Assembly (NCBI GenBank): GCA_006226375.1
Contig: SBHC01000063.1
Span: 1 to 64,000 of the forward strand
Reading direction: 5' to 3'
Origin: Deltaproteobacteria bacterium
GTDB lineage: Bacteria; Myxococcota_C; UBA6777
DNA: 64,000 bases
Under the pieces are notes generated by a model. That model ran no database searches and was not told where the DNA came from. It was given only the letters and a program-made list of their open reading frames with translations. Numbering within the stretch: position 1 is the stretch's first letter; each line of letters begins with the position of its first letter. Made by a program: the position numbers and the translations under genes. Positions 1 to 8,544 of this stretch are shown here, piece by piece.

Positions 1-500
1 AAGGCTTCCAGCAAGAAGAAGGCTTCCAGCAAGAAGAAGGCTTCCAGCAAGAAGAAGGCTTCCAGCAAGAAGAAGGCTTCCAGCAAGAAGAAGGCAGATG
101 AAGCTCCACAGACGACAGCAGTAACTGCGGTTGCGAAAGCTGAAAAGCCTGCTGAAAAGAAAGCTTCCAGCAAGAAGAAAGCTTCTAGCAAGAAGAAAGC
201 TTCCAGCAAGAAGAAAGCTTCCAGCAAGAAGAAAGCTTCCAGCAAGAAGAAGGCTTCCAGCAAGAAGAAGGCTTCCAGCAAGAAGAAAGCTTCCAGCAAA
301 AAGAAGGCTTCCAGCAAGAAGAAAGCTTCCAGCGAGAAGAAGGCTTCCAGCGAAAAGAAAGCGTCCAGCAAAAAGACACTTGGTAAGAAGAAGTCTTCCA
401 GCAAGAAGAAAGCGGCCTCCAAGAAAAAGGTAGCGGCTTCCAGCAAGAAGAAAGCTTCTGGCAAGAAGAAAGCTTCCAGCGAGAAGAAAGCTTCCAGCAA
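1..500 (+). repeat. 18-bp in-frame tandem repeat array (KASSKK units)
   Basis: Units follow AAGGCTTCCAGCAAGAAG with AAG/AAA, TCC/TCT and AGC/GGC variants. Copies at 1-92 are near perfect; a unique insert at about 93-160 separates them from a second, more diverged block that runs to the stop codon. There are no unique spacers, so it is not a CRISPR array. Confidence 0.9.
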
Positions 501-504
501 GTAA
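1..504 (+). CDS. Lys/Ala/Ser-rich repeat protein, 3' end (histone H1-like tail)
   Basis: The frame starting at base 1 is open until TAA at 502-504, so 167 C-terminal codons of a gene that begins upstream are present. The product is almost entirely hexapeptide repeats of the form KASSKK, with a short non-repeat insert (residues 31-46, Asp/Glu/Ala/Thr/Val rich). Such basic, low-complexity tails are known from bacterial histone H1-like and other nucleoid-binding proteins, where they contact DNA electrostatically. DNA binding here is inference. The underlying DNA is an 18-bp tandem repeat; the first five units are almost identical and later units drift at third positions (AAG/AAA), which argues that protein sequence is selected. 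Reading frame +2 across the same repeats also stays open (131-433, Arg/Lys/Pro/Leu) but is a repeat artefact. Confidence 0.8.
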   Translation, partial: KASSKKKASSKKKASSKKKASSKKKASSKKKADEAPQTTAVTAVAKAEKPAEKKASSKKKASSKKKASSKKKASSKKKASSKKKASSKKKASSKKKASSKKKASSKKKASSEKKASSEKKASSKKTLGKKKSSSKKKAASKKKVAASSKKKASGKKKASSEKKASSK

Positions 505-878
505 CAAGTATGTGAAGAGAAATGGTGTCCCTTACAACACGTAGGAGGTACCAAACAGAGCGATTGCTCTAGGTTCTACACTCTTCTCACACTTCTTCAT
601 GCTACTCCTTTGTTTTTCCTCTTCCCCTCTCTGTCCCGACAATCCAACAACATCAAATCCACCCAGGCTCTCCTCTGCGAAGAGTTGCCTTCTTTAGCTA
701 TTCCCAAATCGAAGCAAAAACCTAGCTGTAAGGTAAGTTACACTTCACATTGCAGCTTGGGGATGCCAACCGATGTGTGATATGGTTTCTTCCTTAGATC
801 GAAACAAGCGGCGACGCGTATGGAATGTCAGAGTGCAACAAGTCGCATTCTCATTCGAGCATTTGCAAAGGAGTTCCA
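505..878. other. Intergenic, 374 bp
   Basis: No gene is supported here. A weak hairpin (AGAGC-GATT-GCTCT, 557-570) lies about 55 bp after the KASSKK stop, but no T-tract follows. The last bases carry the AAGGAG ribosome site (868-873) of the next gene. Confidence 0.5.
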
Positions 879-3278
879 ATGAAGACACGATGGTGTTGGT
901 TGTTAGGATTAATGTGCCTGGGATGGTTGGGCGGAGCGACGCCAAGTTCTGCTGACCCTTGTGGGATGGTGCCACCTCCCTATACAGGGCCGGGTGTTCC
1001 GATCAAACGGGTTGGACCACAAAAGACCTATGTTTTCTACAAAAAGGGAGTCGAAAGTATCGTCCTGCGACCCGCATTTTCAGGAAAGGTCGATAACTTT
1101 GGGATGCTAATTCCCTTTCCAACGCCTCCTTCCATTCGCAAAGTGCCCGACAATATCTTTTCGCACATCGCAGCGGCGATCGACCCTCCAGAAATCCCCG
1201 TCTATTTGTGGCGACGTCGACGGTACCGTAGTTATCGTTCGTTAGCTGCGGCTCCGGCGATGAGGGTCAAGAGGAAAGCGAAAGTTGCCAAACGAGAAGT
1301 GCGAGTGCTTCGTCAAGAAGCGGTTGGCATGTATCAGGTCGCTGTCTTGGAAGCTGGTAGCGCGAAGGCCTTGAACCGGTGGATGTCCAAGAACGGCTAC
1401 AAATACCCCAAAGGGATGGACAAGCCCACCAACGACTACATCCAAAAAGGCTGGTGTTTTGTTGCAGTGAAGACTCGAGTTGCTGGCAAGAAAAGTGTTC
1501 AGCCACGACCTGGGATGCGAAAAGCCAAGCCCAAGTTCCCGGTGGGCGGTAGCTTTGATGGCGCAGTGCAGGCCATGGGTTTCCGATTCAAAAGCCGCCA
1601 ACTCGTCGTTCCGATGCGCCTGTCCGCGTTTAATGCAGGACGTTTGCGTAACGTCGTGTACATCTTGGCAGAAGGTCCCCGAGCCATTCGGAACATCCCC
1701 AAAAAGAATGTGGTGAGACAGATCAGCGGAAAAGAGCTGTACCGCAATGTCACCGACCTCCTTCCCATTCGAGTGTATGGAGGCCAGCCTCACCAGATCC
1801 CCCGGCACCGTTGGCGCTACATCCAACGTCGTCGACGCCCTGGACCGCACAATGGCCTAGCCCGCACCTTGTTTGCTTCGGACCTTCGCGCCGTTTCCCT
1901 TGGCAAGCTTGTGTTGGAGCATGAGACCCGAAAGAAGCAGCTTCTGAACATCGGTGAAGCTTTAAGGCTACGGGGCAAACACATTGACCAATCGAACCGA
2001 AAAGCCATCCAACAAGAGCTTGCCTATACCGTGCAAGAAAGCCTACAGGCGCTGCGTGGGATGACCATGACAGTGGTGGACGGAGACTTCCCCCGCAAGG
2101 TACTCGCTCGGGAAAACCTGACATTCCCACGGTATCGAATGGCCAAGTCCAAGCCACCCAAAAAAGGACGCCGTTTCTGTCGCTACAACGCACGTTTTCT
2201 GAGCCGTCGCTGCACCTACGGAAGAGGAGTGCTAACTCGATGGCAGGGGCCCATGTACGCTCGTCCTCCAGCACCCCGCATCGTGAAAAAACCTGTGTAC
2301 AAGAAACGCCGTGTCCCCAAAAGAGCACGCACGATCTACCAATGGATTCTGCGACTGGGCAACCCCAAAACATCAGCCCAAGCTGTCCAAACGCTTCGCG
2401 GGATGGGAGTGAAGGCCATTCCTTACCTGATTGGAGAAAGCCTCGAAGGTTCAGATGTTGTCCAGCGTGGGTGGTCCATTGTGGTGTTGTCTGACTCCTC
2501 CCGACGCTCCGTGAAGCGTGCCTTGAAAAAGATCACGGAGGACAGCAAGCAGCCTCACCTTGTCCGAACCTGGGCCTTCGCCGCCCGGATCAAACAAGAG
2601 ACCACCTTGCAAGGTTTGCAGGCTTACATGAACCAGTACTATCGTTTCCGAGCGCTGCAGCGACCGATGCGCCTCAAGATTCAAGAGCTTCTCCAAAACC
2701 AGAAGAACGCTTCACTGCGCCAACTCTTTGGGCTGTCCAAGCGATTCTACTTTTTGCGACGCATGCTCATGCCGATGGCCGAGAAAGCAGGTCCCTGGAA
2801 GCTTGCCAAAATGATGACTCGTGACAAAGACACTTACGTCCGTCGTCAGGCAGCATCGTACCTCGCGGCTCTGGGGCGCAAAAAAGCCGGCGCGGTCGCG
2901 AAAGCCACGCTTCGCATCTATCGATTCCGTCCAAAAGCGCGCAAAACCCCCTGGCACGGCGGCGCATTGTACGTTCCATCGATCTCATGGGATCGACGAG
3001 AAGCCAAGCAACTCGTCCGTCAGCTTCTTAGCTGGTACATCTGGTGCAGTGAACGAAAGCAAAGCGGCCAACTCCGTCAGATCCACAACAACATCCGGTC
3101 TCTCCGATTGGCACGCGCCGCAGGCTACCGAAGCCCAGGATGGCGCAATGTCGGTCTTCAACGCTGGATGACCCTTTGGAAGAACGCAACAAACTGCAAG
3201 GAAGTGCGCCGTATGTTCAGCGTTCAGAACGCAATCAAGACCAATGCGAGCCTCCTTGAATCCATTGGATGTCCCTAA
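879..3278 (+). CDS. Secreted DUF2330-domain protein with C-terminal HEAT-like region
   Basis: The protein is 799 aa. ATG 879 is chosen over the upstream in-frame start at 825 because AAGGAG sits 5 nt before it and translation then begins with a clean signal peptide (MKTRWCWLLGLMCLGWLGG, cleavage near SSA-DPC). The mature N terminus has the hallmarks of DUF2330: a DPCGM start, an early Lys/Gly/Val-Glu motif (KKGVE) and the segment around residues 75-115 with NFGMLIPFP and IPVYLW. The middle is very basic. From about residue 500 onward the sequence has HEAT/Armadillo-like helical pairs (AVQTLRGMGVKAIPYLI, then RRQAASYLAALGRKK). DUF2330 has no settled function; a cell-surface or periplasmic scaffold is inference. 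A secreted gene follows after 40 bp on the same strand, so the two may be an operon. Confidence 0.8.
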   Translation: MKTRWCWLLGLMCLGWLGGATPSSADPCGMVPPPYTGPGVPIKRVGPQKTYVFYKKGVESIVLRPAFSGKVDNFGMLIPFPTPPSIRKVPDNIFSHIAAAIDPPEIPVYLWRRRRYRSYRSLAAAPAMRVKRKAKVAKREVRVLRQEAVGMYQVAVLEAGSAKALNRWMSKNGYKYPKGMDKPTNDYIQKGWCFVAVKTRVAGKKSVQPRPGMRKAKPKFPVGGSFDGAVQAMGFRFKSRQLVVPMRLSAFNAGRLRNVVYILAEGPRAIRNIPKKNVVRQISGKELYRNVTDLLPIRVYGGQPHQIPRHRWRYIQRRRRPGPHNGLARTLFASDLRAVSLGKLVLEHETRKKQLLNIGEALRLRGKHIDQSNRKAIQQELAYTVQESLQALRGMTMTVVDGDFPRKVLARENLTFPRYRMAKSKPPKKGRRFCRYNARFLSRRCTYGRGVLTRWQGPMYARPPAPRIVKKPVYKKRRVPKRARTIYQWILRLGNPKTSAQAVQTLRGMGVKAIPYLIGESLEGSDVVQRGWSIVVLSDSSRRSVKRALKKITEDSKQPHLVRTWAFAARIKQETTLQGLQAYMNQYYRFRALQRPMRLKIQELLQNQKNASLRQLFGLSKRFYFLRRMLMPMAEKAGPWKLAKMMTRDKDTYVRRQAASYLAALGRKKAGAVAKATLRIYRFRPKARKTPWHGGALYVPSISWDRREAKQLVRQLLSWYIWCSERKQSGQLRQIHNNIRSLRLARAAGYRSPGWRNVGLQRWMTLWKNATNCKEVRRMFSVQNAIKTNASLLESIGCP

Positions 3279-3318
3279 AGAAGGCCGATTCCATTCCTCT
3301 ATCGTCAACGGAGACTTC

Positions 3319-3939
3319 ATGATGGTTCGCTCCCTCGCCTTGACGCTGGGATTCCTCGGGCTCTGTGTTGTGGGTGGTTGGGCGGCTCCTTTGCTGGCCA
3401 CCCCTCATACACCACCAGCACCCCGTAAGGTGTCCCATGTTTCAAGAGCAACATCGCGCCCCGCTGTTCGGACTGCTCCATCAGGAGAAGTGAAAGCACC
3501 GGCTGCGCACCCCAAGTCCAAGAAAGAAGACTGTGAGACTGGATGTGGCTCACACGGACACATTCCACACCCCACCCAGGCTCAGACCCTGCTTTGGCTC
3601 CGTTCGTTTGCGACAGCGCCTCTCAAGGCCGGAAACCAAAGCCTGGAGAGTCTCTTGTTCCACCATGCACACACTCTCAACGTGTTGCACAAGAACAAGC
3701 CCAAGCTCCCATTGAAGGCCGGAAGCTTTTTGCGCCGGGAGTTGCAGCGCAAGGAAGCCTGGGTCTCTGTGAGGATTCGGACCCAAGGCCATCCCACCTA
3801 CGTGGAGGTCAAGCCACACAAGGTCATCTTGAGTGAGCACTTTCACCTGCACGCGGAAACGGCAGTAAAGATTCAGGCTCCCTCGTTTGGGGGCCGGGTC
3901 GAGAGGGTCGGTCTCAACCGGCTCTGGATTCGGATATGA
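3319..3939 (+). CDS. Secreted protein of unknown function, interrupted by an in-frame TGA
   Basis: The protein is 206 aa from tandem ATGs at 3319/3322. GGAG at 3310-3313 gives good spacing and the product opens with a strong signal peptide (MMVRSLALTLGFLGLCVVGG). An upstream in-frame ATG at 3244 overlaps the previous gene and is less likely. A Thr/Pro/Ser/Ala linker and a CETGCGSHGHIPH segment follow, then a mixed alpha/beta region. No family is recognised. Translation ends at TGA 3937-3939, but the same frame stays open for another 54 codons whose translation is beta-rich and in character with the rest of the protein. The stop therefore probably truncates a longer ancestral protein, is read through, or is a sequencing/assembly error. 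Confidence 0.6.
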   Translation: MMVRSLALTLGFLGLCVVGGWAAPLLATPHTPPAPRKVSHVSRATSRPAVRTAPSGEVKAPAAHPKSKKEDCETGCGSHGHIPHPTQAQTLLWLRSFATAPLKAGNQSLESLLFHHAHTLNVLHKNKPKLPLKAGSFLRRELQRKEAWVSVRIRTQGHPTYVEVKPHKVILSEHFHLHAETAVKIQAPSFGGRVERVGLNRLWIRI

Positions 3940-4104
3940 GCGGAAGGCGTCCACTTTGTGGCGGGGCCGTGGTTCACGGTCCTTCAACCTGGAAACTCAT
4001 GGAAGACTCTCGATACCATCACCCTCAGCAACGGCAGCAAAAACGTGGAAGGAAGCGTTGAAATTCGAGTCCAGTACCCACCCACTCCCAAAAACCCCCG
4101 CTGA
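3940..4104 (+). other. In-frame continuation of the 3319 gene after TGA
   Basis: Codons 3940-4101 read AEGVHFVAGPWFTVLQPGNS and onward to a second stop (TGA, 4102-4104), in the same frame as the gene above. The segment has Trp/Gly/aromatic beta-strand texture and no internal stop. No start codon with a ribosome site begins it, so it is not likely a separate gene. Confidence 0.55.
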
Positions 4105-4128
4105 GCCAAACCAAACGCCCCAGCCTTC

Positions 4129-5247
4129 CTATCTCTCTTTCGCCACATCCTCCAGCACACTTCGGTAGACTTCTCGCATTTGGGACCAGGCAAACGAACC
4201 CAAAGGAGCGGGCTGTCGTCCTCGAACCTCAGGCAGCTGCTGTGAGAGCTTCAGTAGTTGTTGGAACAGCGCGTCAACCTCTGCATCGGCCTGCTCCGGA
4301 AAGGATGGGTACAGGTAATCTTGTGGCACCCAATCCTGGTAAGCCAGGCGATTCGGAGCCAGAGGGATGCAACCCAACACGGCAGCCTCCAACAGAGCCA
4401 GCCCTTGAAACTCATGCAAGGCCGCTGAGACCGCCACATCCGACGACATCAACACTTTGTAGTAATCCTCAACCTCCGGAAGAAAGCCCCAAGACACAAT
4501 GTGTTCGCTGAGGGACTTGCGAGCCTCTGCAAAACAAGGAGGCTGCTTTCGAAACTGCTGCCCAACCACATGCACTTGGAACGCAACGCCTGCATTATGA
4601 AGCTTCTGAAGAGCTTGAAAGAAGCGCTCTGGAGCCTTGTCGTATTCCCAACGATGATTCCATAGAAGGGTTAGGGGGTGTTCCTCCTTGAGGACAGGTC
4701 GTTGTTGCACCTTGTCCCAAAAGAAGTCTTCCAGGGGCACAGGAACAACCTCTGACTTGGAGGAGAGCAGCTCCACCAGGCCCTTGGGCACATGATCGGG
4801 CAGCCGACGCAGCAAATCCCGAGCCCCTTCCAAAAATGAACTTCGATTGTAGTGGGAGTTAAACAAAAGCCGATCGGCAGCGAGCCCGTTGTAGAGGTTG
4901 TGCATGCAGAAGTGCAGAACCTCACGATTCACCTCTTCACGCACCGGATACACAAACTGGTTCTCATGAAAATAAACCACAGTGGGCAACTGCGAGAGCT
5001 TGGGAACAAGACCTCGTAATGTGGCGACGTCGGTCATCGATGTCGCCACCAAGAGATCGTAGTCTTGCTCCAGAGTTTCTCTCTCAAGAAACGCCCATGT
5101 CATGGGATTGCCGCGGATCCGCCAGCTAAAGAACCGGGGCGGAAGAGAGAGGACGGTCCAGTCCCAATCGCCCAGCTGCTGGACGAGACCGGTACGCCAT
5201 CGCTTGTGGCTGGCTGCTTCGTAGGCTGAAAGGAGGAGAACACGCAA
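4129..5247 (-). CDS. tRNA-queuosine alpha-mannosyltransferase-like glycosyltransferase (DUF3524/QTMAN family)
   Basis: The protein is 372 aa. The N-terminal RVLLLSAYEAASHKRWR motif, then W-x-LSLPPRFFSWRIRGNP, VATSMTD and YFHENQ, are characteristic of the DUF3524/QTMAN N-terminal domain; the C-terminal half is a GT-B Rossmann domain (LWNHRWEYDKAPE; FQGLALLEAAVLGCIPL). The vertebrate relative (GTDC1/QTMAN) mannosylates queuosine in tRNA-Asp; that the bacterial protein acts on tRNA-Q is inference. The longest frame starts at 5403, but that lies 100 bp inside the upstream gene and encodes a non-family leader. The TTG at 5245-5247 places Met directly before RVLLL, the usual family start, 47 bp after the upstream stop. 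It is convergent with the 3319 gene and probably co-transcribed with the ASH lipoprotein. Confidence 0.75.
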   Translation of the reverse strand: MRVLLLSAYEAASHKRWRTGLVQQLGDWDWTVLSLPPRFFSWRIRGNPMTWAFLERETLEQDYDLLVATSMTDVATLRGLVPKLSQLPTVVYFHENQFVYPVREEVNREVLHFCMHNLYNGLAADRLLFNSHYNRSSFLEGARDLLRRLPDHVPKGLVELLSSKSEVVPVPLEDFFWDKVQQRPVLKEEHPLTLLWNHRWEYDKAPERFFQALQKLHNAGVAFQVHVVGQQFRKQPPCFAEARKSLSEHIVSWGFLPEVEDYYKVLMSSDVAVSAALHEFQGLALLEAAVLGCIPLAPNRLAYQDWVPQDYLYPSFPEQADAEVDALFQQLLKLSQQLPEVRGRQPAPLGSFAWSQMREVYRSVLEDVAKER

Positions 5248-5294
5248 AGGCTTGGAACTCTTGGGAGGGAGAAGGTTGAAGAGAAAGGAAAGGA

Positions 5295-8231
5295 TCAGGG
5301 AGGCAAGCAGAGAGCGTTGTAGGAAATCTCGATCAGAGCCCCTGCAGAGGGCACCGCATTTTTGGAGAAGTTCACTGAGTTGTTGTTGGCATCGTAAGTC
5401 CAACCGTTGGTGCCTTGTGGAATGACCTGTCCATTCACCTTGACTTGAATCGAGCTGGGATCCGCCGGACGGCTGAGGAAGAACTGTGTACGATAACCAA
5501 AGGTCACAGCGCCCAAGTTGCTCAAAGTAGCACCCCAGTTTGCGCTGGAGATATGCTCATAGATACCTCGAAGGGTCTTGGTCACTTCGTAGTAACGACA
5601 GGAGCTGCTCGATTGACAGGTCGCCAAAGGAGTCGGCCCAATCGCTGAAGCGCGGATCTTATCCGGGTTGCGGATACCCTTCAAGCTTCGCAGGAAGTTG
5701 ATGTAGAAGTTGACGGCCTGGGGAGACTGGTCACGTTCGTCCGAGACATAGATCACGGAGAGGGATGCGTTCTGGCGGTAGAAGCCTGCGTTGCAACCGG
5801 TCAACGAGGGAGCAGTCAGAGCCTGGTAAGACGTCTCCAAGCCACGCTCACTGGCCGAACCGCTGGTACCAACGCGAACGTTGTTACCAAAGGCAGTCGT
5901 CAAGTTGGGAGTCTGTGGAGTGACAAACTTGGGACTGCCTCGCAAGCAACCCTTCTTCCCAGTATCGGTGGTAACAACTCCAATGTGGAAGTCGACCTGG
6001 AGGGAGGACGCCCACTTCACAAACGAGGTAAAGTTGTTGGCGAGGTTGCTCTGGTCGTTGCTCATGGAACAGGAGTCATCCACGTCAAAGAGGATGTCGA
6101 TCTCCGGCTTGTTGAGCTGCTTGAACACGTCCTTCTGCGCGTCGGTGTTTACGCCTTCGCCGCGTAGAGTCACAACAATGGGCGACTGGCCGGCCAGAGT
6201 GTTAGCGATCTCTAGGGTACCCAGGTCAGCGCCAAGGTCACGAGCGACATACGATAGTTTCACAGTGATAGACTGGCCGAACGGTACAGGCCTTGGGAAG
6301 GTTGGAGCCTGCTTGATCGAGAACTCTACCTGTTTCTTGTTGGTGTTGGCGCCAAACTTGAGCGCCGTGACCTGCACGCTAGAGCTACAGACATTGAAGA
6401 TTTCCATCGACTGCAAGCCGCTGCTGCAGCCCACTTTGACGGCACCAAAGTCCATGGGGTCGGGGAGCGCTTCCAAACAAAGCTTTCCGCTGGAACCCAC
6501 CAGCTTGACGGTAATGGGCTTACCGCGGCTGTCATTGGACGTGATGGTCAATACGCCGTTCAACGTACCTGCCTGAGCAGGGGTCAACGCCACGTTGACG
6601 GAGAACTTGGATCCAGAGGGAATCACCTGTCCCTGCGCTGGGATCTGGGTGCGAACCTGGTACGAGTTTCCGGGGTTGGTGGTGATGGTCAGCTTGGTCA
6701 CAAAGCAGTCACCGTATCCGTTGTTGGTGAGAACAACAGGCAGCTGACGGGAGCGGCCCGTCGCCACGAAACCAAACTGGAGAATCGTGGGATTGGGGAC
6801 AATCTCGCAGAGGTTGGCCGAAGCCAGCTTCGACGTAATCTTCACCTTCAACATGGGTGAATCAGGGTCGTCGGACTCGATGATTAACTCGCCGTTGTCG
6901 TCTTTGGCATCCGTCGGTGAGAACTTAACAAGGAAGTCGAGCTTCTGACCCGGAGAGATGACCTGTGCTGCAGGTGGAGGCAAGAAGAACGAAAACTCTT
7001 TGGAGGTGGTTTGGGAGAAGTAAGCACCTTTGTAGGTACAAGGTCGGTTTCCTTGGTTGATGATGGAAACCTGCTTGCGATCGGCCTTGACGAAGTGAAG
7101 CTGTGTAGGCGCAGCGATCAAGTTACACCCTTGCGCTTTCCCTTCCAATTCCACCTTCACTTCAGGGGAATCTGGGTCGTTGCTGGCGATCTTGACAGTC
7201 CCTGTGTCATCTTTTGTGTCGCTGGAGTTGTAAGCCACTTCGATTTGCTTGGAACTCTTGGGATCGATCACAAGAGGCCACGAGCTTGGCAGCGAAGGCA
7301 GATCAAAGTCTGCGCTTGTTCCAGCGCCCAGTGTAATCCCGGACACTTCAAGGACATCCGAGCCGTTGTTGATAATTTCAAAGGTCTTCAAACCTTTGGT
7401 TCCAACGGCTGTTTTGTCAAACACAAGCTTGAGCGGCTTCACCTCAATGTCAGGGGCAGCCATCGCTCCCACCAAACGCAGGCGGAAACGCTCTGTCGCT
7501 TTGGAGTTGTTGCGGATGATCAGATACTCGTCAGCTTGCTGTTTCTTGGGGGAGTAAGAGAGTTCCATCTCGACCGACTTACCGGGGTCAATGGAGACCG
7601 GGTAGGCAAGGTTGGTGACAATCGCAAACTCTTTTTCGATGTTCTTCTCAAACTCAGCGCTAAACAGCTCCAACGTAGCGGAGCCCTTGTTCTGAATCTT
7701 GACCTTTATGGTCTTGGTATCGTTGGGCTTGACTGCACCAAAATCGACGGGATTTGGCGTAACAGAGATGTCTGCCGAAAGCTCCGTGGAGCGCAGGTCA
7801 ATTTTGTATACACCTGAAGAGTCGGAGTTTTCGGCGTTGCTCACGGTCCGGATGTGACCACGGGCGATACCAGCACGTTTGGGCTCGTAGCGAACTTGCA
7901 ATCGCTCCGAAGCACCGGGAGCAATTTCAAGAGGCATATCTTTTTTCGTAAGAAGCTGGAACGGCTCCCCAGCGCTCTCATTGACGATGCTGAGTTCTTT
8001 GATAATCAGCCCACCCCGTCCGATGTTCTTAATCACGACCTCTCGGGTGAGCTGCTGACCGATGGGTACCGATTCAAAGACCAGCGTCTTGGGAATCGAC
8101 TGGATCTCAGCGTCCAAAGTGACACCGACCGTATCCTGACAATCGCAACCTGCCATCATGGAGGCCCCTGCGCTCAATAAGAAGAGCAGAAGCGTCCCAA
8201 GCCGCCATAACGAAAAACGAGTTCGTCTCAT
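5295..8231 (-). CDS. Large choice-of-anchor-D (ASH-repeat) lipoprotein with C-terminal vWA-like domain
   Basis: The protein is 978 aa. ATG 8231 follows GGAGG at the right spacing and gives a lipoprotein signal ending in lipobox SMMAGC (Cys about residue 29). A longer frame to 8282 adds only 17 residues. Residues about 40-690 hold at least six immunoglobulin-like ASH/choice-of-anchor-D repeats, each with a variant of the P-x-x-L-x-F/F-G-x-V-x-x-G pattern and a closing GxLxIxSNDP-type turn. The C-terminal third has a von Willebrand A-like start (ILFDVDDSCSMSNDQ), which resembles a MIDAS DxSxS motif (here DDSCS), and a Cys-rich VTTDTGKKGCLRG segment. A role as a surface adhesin or assembly protein on the outer membrane is inference. 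The mannosyltransferase-like gene follows 47 bp downstream. Confidence 0.85.
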   Translation of the reverse strand: MRRTRFSLWRLGTLLLFLLSAGASMMAGCDCQDTVGVTLDAEIQSIPKTLVFESVPIGQQLTREVVIKNIGRGGLIIKELSIVNESAGEPFQLLTKKDMPLEIAPGASERLQVRYEPKRAGIARGHIRTVSNAENSDSSGVYKIDLRSTELSADISVTPNPVDFGAVKPNDTKTIKVKIQNKGSATLELFSAEFEKNIEKEFAIVTNLAYPVSIDPGKSVEMELSYSPKKQQADEYLIIRNNSKATERFRLRLVGAMAAPDIEVKPLKLVFDKTAVGTKGLKTFEIINNGSDVLEVSGITLGAGTSADFDLPSLPSSWPLVIDPKSSKQIEVAYNSSDTKDDTGTVKIASNDPDSPEVKVELEGKAQGCNLIAAPTQLHFVKADRKQVSIINQGNRPCTYKGAYFSQTTSKEFSFFLPPPAAQVISPGQKLDFLVKFSPTDAKDDNGELIIESDDPDSPMLKVKITSKLASANLCEIVPNPTILQFGFVATGRSRQLPVVLTNNGYGDCFVTKLTITTNPGNSYQVRTQIPAQGQVIPSGSKFSVNVALTPAQAGTLNGVLTITSNDSRGKPITVKLVGSSGKLCLEALPDPMDFGAVKVGCSSGLQSMEIFNVCSSSVQVTALKFGANTNKKQVEFSIKQAPTFPRPVPFGQSITVKLSYVARDLGADLGTLEIANTLAGQSPIVVTLRGEGVNTDAQKDVFKQLNKPEIDILFDVDDSCSMSNDQSNLANNFTSFVKWASSLQVDFHIGVVTTDTGKKGCLRGSPKFVTPQTPNLTTAFGNNVRVGTSGSASERGLETSYQALTAPSLTGCNAGFYRQNASLSVIYVSDERDQSPQAVNFYINFLRSLKGIRNPDKIRASAIGPTPLATCQSSSSCRYYEVTKTLRGIYEHISSANWGATLSNLGAVTFGYRTQFFLSRPADPSSIQVKVNGQVIPQGTNGWTYDANNNSVNFSKNAVPSAGALIEISYNALCLPP

Positions 8232-8544
8232 GAAGAAACCTCCCAAACATACCTTCCGAAAAAAACCGTGGAACACACCCACTTTGCAGAATTCCTTGGT
8301 GTGTCTAAAACGAAAGATCTAACTCAGCCTTCGCCCTGCAGTATGGAACAAGAACATTGCAGCGGCAAGGGTTTATTTTAGATAACGCCTTTGCAGTATA
8401 GAGAAATTTATTTCTCCTTGTCCAGCGTTCTTGTGCAAAGACTGGAAAAAAACTGAACGCCACTCACAAGAACGCTGGAAGCAGGGTTGCCTGTGAAAAC
8501 ATATTTGATTATGGTTCTGTGTTCCCAAACCGGAGGAAACGCAA
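8232..8544. other. Divergent intergenic region, 313 bp
   Basis: It separates the lipoprotein (-) from the BKACE gene (+) and should contain both promoters, though I cannot place them with confidence. It holds a small hairpin (GAGAAA-TTTA-TTTCTC, 8401-8416), a direct repeat of TGCAGTAT (about 8338 and 8393) and the long inverted repeat listed separately. Confidence 0.6.
8421..8479. promoter_or_regulatory. Perfect 15-bp inverted repeat, 29-bp spacer
   Basis: TCCAGCGTTCTTGTG (8421-8435) and its exact reverse complement CACAAGAACGCTGGA (8465-8479) flank an A-rich 29-nt spacer. The second arm ends 65 bp before the BKACE start codon. It could be a leader-RNA hairpin or paired operator half-sites; no T-tract follows, so a simple terminator is unlikely. 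Confidence 0.6.

Noticed and set aside
131-433. 100-aa Arg/Lys/Pro/Leu ORF on the plus strand
   Set aside because: It is frame +2 of the KASSKK repeats; frame +1 is open from base 1 to a stop at 504 with third-position drift favouring it.
1-500. Regular short repeats as a possible CRISPR array
   Set aside because: Repeats are contiguous, in frame and have no unique spacers.
557-570. Hairpin after the KASSKK gene as a terminator
   Set aside because: Only a 5-bp stem and no T-run.
5248-5403. N-terminal extension of the mannosyltransferase-like gene
   Set aside because: Overlaps the lipoprotein gene by about 100 bp and is not part of the family domain.
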